In this document: piece by piece, positions 1 through 5,195 of the stretch
Position numbering within the stretch: position 1 is the stretch's first letter
Layout of the letters: each line of letters begins with the position of its first letter
Origin: an uncultured Lewinella sp.
GTDB lineage: Bacteria; Bacteroidota; Bacteroidia; Chitinophagales; Saprospiraceae
Direction: 5' to 3'
DNA length: 5,408 bases
Assembly: GCA_938021455.1 (NCBI GenBank)
Contig: CALIGP010000412.1
Span: 1 to 5,408, forward strand
Program-made: the position numbers and the translations under genes
Notes under the pieces: model-generated
The model's database searches: none
What the model saw: only the letters and a program-made list of their open reading frames with translations
Told to the model about the DNA's origin: nothing

Positions 1-3
1 TGT

Positions 4-35
4 TCTATTGGTCTATTGGTCTATTGGTCTACTAG
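4..35. repeat. Octanucleotide tandem repeat (tctattgg)
   Basis: Three exact copies of tctattgg (4-11, 12-19, 20-27) are followed by one degenerate copy, tctactag (28-35). On the minus strand the unit reads CCAATAGA. The array may continue beyond the left edge, though bases 1-3 no longer fit the unit. A related period-8 array with minus-strand units such as CCACAAGA lies at 1857-1894, in the same orientation, directly before the start codon of a minus-strand gene. By analogy, a minus-strand gene might start just left of this window, but that is inference. Confidence 0.8.
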
Positions 36-58
36 TACAATGTAAACTAAGTTTTCAT

Positions 59-178
59 ACGTAGGGGCAGGGCTCGCCCCTGCACCTACGTGAGCGCCCC
101 AATCTATCGTTCGCTAAGCGAACGTTAATGTTTCCGGAGTGCTGCTACGGGCGGGGGCGAGCCCCGCCCGTGCGGAAA
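59..178. repeat. REP-like inverted doublet downstream of the glycosyltransferase gene
   Basis: Two GC-rich hairpins lie in inverted orientation around a third palindrome. Hairpin 1 pairs 59-72 with 78-91 (13 of 14 pairs; mismatch 66/84) with loop ctcgc. Hairpin 2 pairs 147-156 with 162-171 (10 perfect pairs) with loop gcgag, the reverse complement of loop 1; an outer stem 131-136/173-178 (tttccg/cggaaa) encloses it. The 11-mer GGGGCGAGCCC is common to both, on opposite strands. Between them cgttcgct (108-115) and agcgaacg (117-124) form an 8-bp palindrome around base 116, almost exactly midway between the two loops. The layout resembles REP doublets (REPINs). It could also end transcription of the minus-strand gene at 212, but I see no T-tract. 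It fills most of the 211-base gene-free left end. Confidence 0.75.
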
Positions 179-211
179 ATGCATTGAAATTTAGTTAACA
201 CTGCACTAGGG

Positions 212-1108
212 CTAGGGCCTGCCGTCCGCCCACCATCGGAGTTTGAGCAGGTCAAGTGCGTAAAGATTGGGGCGTTCGTTACTGGCTAGATAATCGACCA
301 GCCACTGTTCCGGGATGATGCGCGTTAGGGCGGGAAGGAAAGGGAAGCGCTCCGCAAGATCGATCAGGCGCGTACGCAGGTGCGGATGGTGGTTTTTTAA
401 AAGGCGGAGGTTGGTGATGGCCTGCTTTTGCTTTTGGAGAAATACTTCGTTAGGCTCCAGGCCGAGGTGGATGACGGGGTTGTCTTGATGAAAAATCATC
501 ACTTCGGAGTCGATGAGCTGCTGTCCCCACAGTGTGTCTTCGTGCCCATAGCCGGTGTGCGTTTCGGGAAACGGGTGATCGTGCAAGACACTACGGCTTA
601 CCAGAAAGTTATTGGAATGAAAGGCCAGCCAGCCGTGTGTTCTTCTTTTTTTCAGAGAAAAGCTTTCGCGCTGCTGACCATACCACCAGTGCAATGCCAG
701 ATCTGGAGATGCTGGGCCTTCGGGTTCGTAGTGCCGCCCGCCTACACTCACCAACAGTGGCCGATCATGGCCCGTCAGGTTTTTAACGCCAGCAATTTCA
801 CCGAGCCAACGACGAAGAAATTCAGCGTTCGGCTTACCATCAGCATCCATCATTACGAGGTAAGGCTGACCGGCCTCCCGCGCCATCAGGTTCCGTATGG
901 CGGCGCGGCCGAGGTTTTGGCGGAGCTCTACGTAACGAATGCCAGGGATTTGGCGAAGCTCTTCCCGGCCCCAGTCACCGTCGTCCGGACTAGCGTCATC
1001 GTAGACCAGGATTTCGATGGTTTCCGTCAACTCTCCGGCTTGCTGGAGCAGCTCGTTCACCAAGGGGCGAACGTCGTAGCGGTAGACGGGGATGCAGATG
1101 GTTAGCAT
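212..1108 (-). CDS. Family 2 (GT-A fold) glycosyltransferase
   Basis: 298-residue protein expected to transfer a sugar from a nucleotide-sugar donor to an unknown acceptor in the cytoplasm. Seen: an N-terminal GT2 signature (TICIPVYRYD, residues 3-12), the nucleotide-binding acidic pair in LVYDDAS (34-40), the RQNLGRAAIRN segment (63-73), the metal-binding DAD (88-90), and a late GYGHEDTLWG motif (186-195) whose E190-D191 matches the catalytic-base ED of GT2 enzymes. There is no signal peptide or membrane segment, and the length is normal for a soluble single-domain GT2 with a helical C-terminal tail. The ATG at 1108 places the GT2 signature right at the N-terminus, so the start is credible, though no Shine-Dalgarno is visible. 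The gene follows the 1245-1856 transferase in the same direction, but 136 bp containing a palindromic doublet separate them, so cotranscription is uncertain. Donor and acceptor cannot be read from the sequence. Confidence 0.9.
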   Translation of the reverse strand: MLTICIPVYRYDVRPLVNELLQQAGELTETIEILVYDDASPDDGDWGREELRQIPGIRYVELRQNLGRAAIRNLMAREAGQPYLVMMDADGKPNAEFLRRWLGEIAGVKNLTGHDRPLLVSVGGRHYEPEGPASPDLALHWWYGQQRESFSLKKRRTHGWLAFHSNNFLVSRSVLHDHPFPETHTGYGHEDTLWGQQLIDSEVMIFHQDNPVIHLGLEPNEVFLQKQKQAITNLRLLKNHHPHLRTRLIDLAERFPFLPALTRIIPEQWLVDYLASNERPNLYALDLLKLRWWADGRP

Positions 1109-1114
1109 GGGGTA

Positions 1115-1239
1115 TATGTAACATCGACTTTTAAGTCGATATATGTTTTAGTGACGTTCACGTCGCTTCTGGCGTATTTTTTAGGGTTAGGCCTGAAGGC
1201 CAAACTTACATATATCGACGTAAACGTCGATGCGACATA
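1115..1239. repeat. Symmetric palindromic doublet with four hairpins
   Basis: A 125-bp element built as two inverted halves, 1115-1164 and 1190-1239, which align without gaps at about 37 of 50 positions (counted by eye). Each half has two hairpins. Left: atcgactt/aagtcgat (1123-1130/1133-1140) and gacg-ttca-cgtc (1153-1164). Right: ggcc-tgaa-ggcc (1190-1201) and atcgacgt/acgtcgat (1214-1221/1224-1231). A 12-bp perfect inverted repeat (1135-1146 with 1208-1219) also lets the halves pair with each other. Three of the differences between halves are compensatory base-pair changes (1129/1134, 1154/1163, 1156/1161). This nearly fills the gap between two minus-strand genes. It resembles a REPIN or a small non-autonomous palindromic element; no transposase or target duplication is visible. 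Confidence 0.8.
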
Positions 1240-1244
1240 AAGGG

Positions 1245-1856
1245 TTACTCCTCCTCCGGCATCGTCCACCCGTAGCCGAGCCAGTCGGCGAGATAATCGA
1301 CATCAGACAGGGGTTTGAGCTGACGGACGGTTAGGCCAGCAGCTTTCGCCCGGGCGAGGGTGGTGGGCAAGACTTCCTCCGTACTCCAGGCTACGTCTTC
1401 GAAGAGCGTCGGGCTCAGAGTACGCATACCCAGCAGGGTGTAGCCACCGTCGAGGGCGGGGCCGATGACGACGTCGTGCTCGTCGAGCGCAGCGAAGGCT
1501 TCGTTGAGGTAGTCGGTGTCGATACCGGGGCAGTCAGAGCCGATGACGATGACCTTGTCGTGGCCAGTAGCGAAGGCGGCCTCAATACCGGCCAGCATCC
1601 GCCCACCAAGGTCGGGTGTCTGGTGCTGCAGGCGTTTGTGGAAAGCGGTGTTAGGCCAGGAATCATCGAAGACAATCTCGTTGGAGTAGTACAGGTAGCG
1701 ATCAACGCCCGTGAGACCAAGAGCCTGTTCGCGCGTCCAGTCGCAGAGGATGTGGTACATGCGCAGGGCCATTTCGTTGCCTACGTCGGAGGCAAGGCGG
1801 GTCTTGGTTTGGCCGGAGATGGGGTTTTTGATAAAGATCAGGAGAGCGGAGGACAT
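1245..1856 (-). CDS. DUF2064/TIGR04282-type glycosyltransferase-like protein
   Basis: 203-residue protein of the TIGR04282/DUF2064 family (rSAM/selenodomain-associated transferase 1), GT-A-fold proteins related to nucleotidyl- and glycosyl-transferases. Seen: the N-terminal strand and nucleotide-binding loop FIKNPISGQTKTRL (residues 8-21), DLGGRM (82-87), the acidic GSDCPG (106-111, standing where a DxD would lie), and GPALDGGY (132-139). All are hallmarks of the family. I chose the ATG at 1856 because the conserved fold begins within a few residues and 203 residues is the usual size. The frame stays open to an ATG at 1973, but the extra 39 residues would largely translate an octamer repeat and look unlike a protein domain. 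Family members are often found near radical-SAM or arsenosugar-type genes; none is visible here. The neighbouring GT2 gene in the same orientation may share a pathway. The reaction is not known from sequence. Confidence 0.88.
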   Translation of the reverse strand: MSSALLIFIKNPISGQTKTRLASDVGNEMALRMYHILCDWTREQALGLTGVDRYLYYSNEIVFDDSWPNTAFHKRLQHQTPDLGGRMLAGIEAAFATGHDKVIVIGSDCPGIDTDYLNEAFAALDEHDVVIGPALDGGYTLLGMRTLSPTLFEDVAWSTEEVLPTTLARAKAAGLTVRQLKPLSDVDYLADWLGYGWTMPEEE

Positions 1857-1894
1857 TCTTGGTAGTTTGGTCTTGTGGTTCGGTGGGCTTGTGG
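1857..1894 (-). repeat. Degenerate octanucleotide repeat abutting a start codon
   Basis: Read on the minus strand this is a period-8 array: CCACAAGC, CCACCGAA, CCACAAGA, CCAAACTA, and a partial CCAAGA that touches the ATG at 1856. The CCAnnAGA pattern is shared with CCAATAGA at 4-35. Here the repeat makes up the whole immediate 5' leader of the gene at 1245-1856, so it could influence translation initiation or change by slippage. The rest of the divergent intergenic region (1895-2052) shows no convincing TAnnTTTG promoter on either strand. Confidence 0.6.
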
Positions 1895-2052
1895 TCCGGT
1901 ATGCCAACTCCTGCACCTCCGGTAACGGCACAAGATGGGCCTTCCGCCACTGCTTATCCAACTTTCTTTGCATCCTGCGTCAGCGCCGCCCAAAAACCAG
2001 CAAACCAACGGGCCTGCCTTGTGTTTATCCTGGGAACGAATAGAAACAATAC

Positions 2053-2346
2053 ATGATACAAGCAATCTGGAACGGCCAAATACTGGCCGCGAGCGACAAA
2101 ACCGTGGTGGTAGAAGGGAATCATTACTTCCCCGCTGAAGCGGTTAAGCAAGATTTTTTGTCGCCCAGCGACACGACGAGCTTTTGCGGCTGGAAGGGCG
2201 ACTGCAGCTACCACAACGTCGTGGTGGACGGCAAGGAAAACGCCGACGCCGCCTGGTACGACCCCGACCCCTACGAGCGGGCGGAGAAGATCCGGGGCCA
2301 CATTGCCTTCTGGAAAGGGGTAGAGATCGTCGGAACTCCTGTTTGA
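2053..2346 (+). CDS. DUF427 domain protein
   Basis: 97-residue protein made up almost entirely of a DUF427 (PF04248) domain, a small beta-rich fold of unknown function widespread in bacteria. Seen: the opening IWNGQILAAS (residues 5-14), EGNHYFP (21-27), the core TTSFCGWKGDCSYHNV (41-56, with C45 and C51 around the invariant WKG), AAWYDPDP (66-73), and the closing HIAFWKGVEI (83-92). The usual domain ends about here; the final VGTPV is an extra tail encoded inside the left arm of the hairpin at 2326-2406. The ATG at 2053 puts the family's first strand at the N-terminus and follows an A-rich leader without a Shine-Dalgarno. The protein is probably cytoplasmic. The gene is divergent from the transferase at 1245-1856 and convergent with the reductase at 2386-3363, so it is likely transcribed alone. 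No reaction can be assigned. Confidence 0.93.
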   Translation: MIQAIWNGQILAASDKTVVVEGNHYFPAEAVKQDFLSPSDTTSFCGWKGDCSYHNVVVDGKENADAAWYDPDPYERAEKIRGHIAFWKGVEIVGTPV

Positions 2347-2406
2347 ATTTCTGGGAGCAGAACCTTAGATCCAGCTTCCAAAAATTCAAACAGAAGTTCC
2401 GACGAT
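2326..2406. terminator. Long near-perfect hairpin spanning two convergent 3' ends
   Basis: Arm 2326-2350 is the reverse complement of 2382-2406 at 24 of 25 positions (only c2338/a2394 fails). After one unpaired position the stem continues as 2352-2358 with 2374-2380 (7 pairs, one G-U), leaving a 15-nt loop (2359-2373). The left arm contains the last six codons and stop of the DUF427 gene; the right arm contains the last six codons and stop of the convergent reductase gene. A bidirectional transcription terminator is the natural reading, since the structure forms in either transcript, but there is no downstream T-tract on the plus strand. Antisense pairing between the two mRNAs is equally possible. 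The structure is certain; the function is inferred. Confidence 0.7.
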
Positions 2407-3363
2407 ATTCCCCACAATGATATCTCCATGATCCCGGGTATTCTCAATAAAGAGTTTGCTGGTTTGCAATCCGGCGCAGGCCACCCCGGCCATGTAGACG
2501 TTTGGCAACTGTGTCTCCAGTGTATTCGGGTTAAAAATGGGTTGGCAGGCCTCATCGTCACCAACGGGAATACCCAATCGTTCGAAGAGCGCGTAGTTGG
2601 GTTGATAACCAGTCATGGCTAAAACAAAATCATTGGGCAAAGTAACGGGGCCTTCGGGCGTTTGCAGATCTACTTCATCAGCTCGAATGGCCGTAACCGT
2701 AGTGCCGAAATAGGCAGGGATACTCCCTTCTTTTATCCGGTTTTCAATGTCAGGCTTGATCCAGTACTTCACGCGATCATAAATATCGTCGCTGCGGACG
2801 GCCATCGTCACCCTGGCACCTTTTCGCCAGCATTCCAGCGCGGCGTCACAGGCGCTGTTGGCCGCACCGATCACCAGCACATCCTGATCGATGTATGCGT
2901 GCGGGTCGTTGTAATAGTGTTTCACTTTCGGCAATTCTTCCCCAGGAACGTCCAGCCACCGCGGTGTATCATAAAAGCCCGTCGCTACGCAAACGGCATG
3001 AGTCTCATATACGCCCCGATTGGTCTTGACCCTGTACGCTCCCCCTTTCTGCGGAGCCATTTCTACCACCTCTTCGTAGAGGTTTAGCTTCAAATCCTGA
3101 GACTGCACGATGCGGCGGTAATATTCTAATGCTTCGGAGCGCGTTGGTTTGTCCCCGTGACTAATAAAGGGGATATCATGAATTTCCAGCTTCAGTGAGG
3201 TGCTGAAAAAAGTCATATTCGCCGGAAAATTAAAAAGGCTGTTCACAATCACCCCTTTCTCAATGATGAGGTACCGCAAACCGGCTTTTTGGGCGCTCAC
3301 ACCGGCGTTAAGGCCCGAAGGGCCGCCCCCAATGATGATAAGGTCGTAGGCTGGAGAGATCAT
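2386..3363 (-). CDS. ypdA: YpdA-like bacillithiol disulfide reductase (FAD/NADPH)
   Basis: 325-residue flavoprotein of the YpdA/TIGR04018 family, whose studied members use NADPH to reduce bacillithiol disulfide in the cytoplasm. Length fits (S. aureus YpdA is about 328). Seen: FAD-binding DLIIIGGGPSG (residues 7-17) with acidic E35 ending the second strand; the family signature NFPANMTFFSTSLKLEI (45-61); ATGFYD (127-132); an NADPH-binding VLVIGAANSACDA (162-174); and the C-terminal FAD-contact MAGVACAGLQ, ending at residue 300, followed by the FIEN..HG stretch (305-313). There is no thioredoxin-reductase CxxC. The Cys that follows GGGP in firmicute YpdA, reported to be redox-active, is Ser16 here. 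The ATG at 3363 gives the expected N-terminus. The last residues, IVGTSV, come from the right arm of the hairpin at 2326-2406. The gene is divergent from the prenyl synthase; I saw no clear promoter of its own. Related thioredoxin-reductase-like ferredoxin reductases are a less likely alternative. Confidence 0.88.
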   Translation of the reverse strand: MISPAYDLIIIGGGPSGLNAGVSAQKAGLRYLIIEKGVIVNSLFNFPANMTFFSTSLKLEIHDIPFISHGDKPTRSEALEYYRRIVQSQDLKLNLYEEVVEMAPQKGGAYRVKTNRGVYETHAVCVATGFYDTPRWLDVPGEELPKVKHYYNDPHAYIDQDVLVIGAANSACDAALECWRKGARVTMAVRSDDIYDRVKYWIKPDIENRIKEGSIPAYFGTTVTAIRADEVDLQTPEGPVTLPNDFVLAMTGYQPNYALFERLGIPVGDDEACQPIFNPNTLETQLPNVYMAGVACAGLQTSKLFIENTRDHGDIIVGNIVGTSV

Positions 3364-3470
3364 AGAATATATTAGCAGAATGATGCTGGAGGAATTGGGC
3401 AGTTAAGCGCATGAGCACTACTCATTTCCCGCCTTTCTCAAAAGACATTTTCGGAGCTAAATTGTTTGCT

Positions 3471-3500
3471 TTTGCGCCTCCGTTCTGGATCGTACTTTTG
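3471..3500 (+). promoter_or_regulatory. Bacteroidota-type promoter for the prenyl synthase gene
   Basis: TTTG at 3471-3474 and TACTTTTG at 3493-3500 match the Bacteroidota -33 (TTTG) and -7 (TAnnTTTG) elements with an 18-bp spacer. Transcription would begin a few bases after 3500, at or next to the ATG at 3505. The mRNA would then be nearly leaderless, or translation would start at the next in-frame ATG (3526). This also argues against the upstream TTG (3466), which overlaps the -33 region. The rest of the 141-bp divergent region (3364-3504) shows no equally good match pointing towards the reductase gene. Confidence 0.55.
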
Positions 3501-3504
3501 CGCT

Positions 3505-4500
3505 ATGTCCAGCCCCTCCCCTTTCATGATTGACGATCTGCGTCGTCAATTCCTCGATCGTCTTACCGCTACTTTCTCCACCCGGGAACCTCGCGGTCTT
3601 TATGCCCCTATCGATTACATTCTTGATCTGGGCGGCAAGCGGGTCCGCCCGCTGGTAGCGCTGCTCGCCGCCAGGATGTTCGGTGACGATGACCTGAGCA
3701 AGAGTATGCCCGTCGCGCTGGCCGTGGAGGTTTTTCATAATTTCACCTTGTTGCATGATGACATCATGGACGATAGCCCGCTGCGACGTGGGCAAACGAC
3801 CGTACACGAAAAATGGGACATCAATACGGGCATCCTTAGCGGTGACCTCATGCTCATCCAGGCTTACCAATACCTCTGTGAGTGCCCGAACAAGGAAGCC
3901 CTGTCTGAGATGCTCTCCACCTTCAACCGGGTCGCTACGGGAGTCTGCGAAGGGCAGCAATATGATGTGGATTTTGAAATCCGCCAAGACGTCACCATCG
4001 GGGAGTATCTGAAAATGATTGAGTTAAAAACGGCCGTCCTGTTGGGCGGAGCCTTAGAATTGGGGGCGCTCGCCGCAGGTGCAAAGAAAGAGGACGCCGA
4101 TCATCTTTATGCCTTCGGCCGACTCACCGGACTAGCCTTCCAACTGCAGGATGACCTCTTAGACACGTTCGGAGACAGCAAAGTAACGGGTAAACGGACC
4201 GGCAACGACATCATCCGCAACAAGAAGACCTTTCTGTTCCTCAAAGCACTGGAGCTCCTTGGCCAGGAGGAGAAGGACGAACTAAACGCCTGGTTTGCGG
4301 ACAGTCCCGCTGACCCTGCGAACAAGGTCATCCGCGTAACCGACATGATGGCCCTGGCGGGCATCCCTCAGGCCGTAGCGGAGCTACGGGATCAGTACCA
4401 GGCCGATGCTTACGCCCACCTCGATGCCGCTGGAGGAGACCCGGAAGTAAAAGCGGTGCTGCGTGCACTGGCGGAGAGTTTGTTACAAAGGGAAAGCTGA
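3505..4500 (+). CDS. Trans-isoprenyl diphosphate synthase (polyprenyl synthetase)
   Basis: 331-residue all-alpha enzyme that condenses isopentenyl diphosphate with allylic diphosphates in the cytoplasm. Seen: GGKRVRP (residues 43-49, substrate diphosphate binding); first Asp-rich motif LLHDDIMDD (82-90) followed by RRG (94-96); GQQ (150-152); a KT pair (175-176); and the second Asp-rich motif FQLQDDLLD (212-220). All catalytic residues are present and the length is normal. The first motif lacks the two-residue insertion of bacterial FPP synthases, and Phe80 sits five residues before its first Asp, a pattern linked to GGPP-size products; product length is therefore inferred as about C20, not proven. 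Possible uses include carotenoid, quinone or hopanoid-type precursors. The start is uncertain: ATG 3505 is used here, ATG 3526 is possible given the promoter, TTG 3466 is unlikely. The stop is 7 bp from the stop of the convergent HupE/UreJ gene. Confidence 0.93.
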   Translation: MSSPSPFMIDDLRRQFLDRLTATFSTREPRGLYAPIDYILDLGGKRVRPLVALLAARMFGDDDLSKSMPVALAVEVFHNFTLLHDDIMDDSPLRRGQTTVHEKWDINTGILSGDLMLIQAYQYLCECPNKEALSEMLSTFNRVATGVCEGQQYDVDFEIRQDVTIGEYLKMIELKTAVLLGGALELGALAAGAKKEDADHLYAFGRLTGLAFQLQDDLLDTFGDSKVTGKRTGNDIIRNKKTFLFLKALELLGQEEKDELNAWFADSPADPANKVIRVTDMMALAGIPQAVAELRDQYQADAYAHLDAAGGDPEVKAVLRALAESLLQRES

Positions 4501-4521
4501 TTTCCCACTAATGCCCTCCGC
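4471..4521. terminator. Possible bidirectional hairpin between convergent genes
   Basis: gggaaa (4490-4495) and tttccc (4501-4506) form a perfect 6-bp stem around gctga, which contains the stop codon of the prenyl synthase gene. An outer pair, gcggag (4471-4476) with ctccgc (4516-4521), could enclose it. The two stop codons are only 7 bp apart, so any terminator must overlap coding sequence. There is no T-tract and the stems are short. Confidence 0.35.
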
Positions 4522-5191
4522 TAAAGTATCCATACATCTGGTACAAGAACAGCCCGATCCCCGCAATAATCAGGTACCAGTTAACTGATTTGTAAAAAGC
4601 ATCGTAGCTCTTCGCCTTTTGCCATTTAGTAATGATGAAAACAATGGGGATGAGTGCAGCAATCTGCCCTAACTCTACCCCAAGGTTAAAGGAAACGATC
4701 TTCGCCAAAAATTGAGCGTCGCCAATCTCAAATGATTGAAGGCGGGTAGAAAGTCCGAAACCATGGATTAGCCCAAACAGGAAGACCATCAACAATAGGT
4801 CGGGGGATTTTACCTTGAGCTTTTCAAACCCACCAAGGTTTTCAAATCCTTTATAGAGAACAGATAGCGCGATGACGGCATCAATCAGGTGCTCATCCGC
4901 TTTAATGCCCAGGTAAGTCGCCCCAATCAGGGTGATACTGTGCCCGATGGTAAAGACTGTAATGAAGCGGACAATATCCTTGAAGCCGCTCAGGTAAAAG
5001 ATGACGCCTGCCAGAAAAAGCAGGTGATCATAGCCCGTCACCATGTGTTTAGCTCCAACCAGAATATAGGCCAGCAGCCCGCCATTGCTCAGCGTTTCCT
5101 GATCAGCAGAACTCACTCCGTGGGCGGCGAGCAGGACTGGCAGGAGAAAGAACAGTGCGCCAAGGGGAAGTTTGATTTTCAATTTTCCCAT
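4508..5191 (-). CDS. HupE/UreJ-type membrane protein
   Basis: 227-residue integral membrane protein resembling the HupE/UreJ_2 family (PF13795), whose relatives are linked to nickel or other metal supply. Seen: a short basic start and a hydrophobic signal/first segment (residues 8-23, then AHG); about six further hydrophobic segments (roughly 38-68, 72-94, 102-118, 130-147, 162-187, 206-222); and conserved polar residues inside them: KHMVTGYDHLLF (48-59), GHS (83-85), Glu117, LIHGFG (141-146) and FNLGVELGQ (168-176). The His/Asp/Glu positions are plausible metal ligands. I chose ATG 5191 because it gives a clean signal sequence; the frame also opens at a TTG (5233), but that would overlap the upstream gene. 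Only 4 bp separate this start from the stop of the His-rich gene upstream, so the two are probably cotranscribed. No hydrogenase or urease gene is visible, so the metal, if any, is unknown. Confidence 0.85.
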   Translation of the reverse strand: MGKLKIKLPLGALFFLLPVLLAAHGVSSADQETLSNGGLLAYILVGAKHMVTGYDHLLFLAGVIFYLSGFKDIVRFITVFTIGHSITLIGATYLGIKADEHLIDAVIALSVLYKGFENLGGFEKLKVKSPDLLLMVFLFGLIHGFGLSTRLQSFEIGDAQFLAKIVSFNLGVELGQIAALIPIVFIITKWQKAKSYDAFYKSVNWYLIIAGIGLFLYQMYGYFSGGH

Positions 5192-5195
5192 TCTG

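Noticed and set aside
428..1105. Long plus-strand open frame (225 codons) opposite the glycosyltransferase gene
   Set aside because: It is the antisense of a gene with complete GT2 motifs; its translation shows no recognisable domain and is best explained by codon bias of the real gene.
1201..1208. Minus-strand TAAGTTTG matching the TAnnTTTG -7 element upstream of the glycosyltransferase gene
   Set aside because: No TTTG lies at the expected -33 distance, and the bases belong to a hairpin of the doublet at 1115-1239, so the match may be chance.
1857..1973. N-terminal extension of the DUF2064-type protein to an ATG at 1973
   Set aside because: The extra 39 residues precede the family's normal first strand and largely translate an octamer repeat; the ATG at 1856 gives the usual protein length.
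1954..2301. Minus-strand open frame of 115 codons opposite the DUF427 gene
   Set aside because: The DUF427 protein on the other strand carries the full set of family motifs; the antisense translation resembles nothing I recognise.
2662..3087. Plus-strand open frame of 141 codons inside the reductase gene
   Set aside because: It is antisense to conserved FAD/NADPH-binding sequence and shows no domain of its own.
3466..3504. TTG start at 3466 for the prenyl synthase
   Set aside because: It would add 13 residues, rich in Arg and Ser, that overlap the TTTG/TAnnTTTG promoter; the ATG at 3505 or 3526 fits better.
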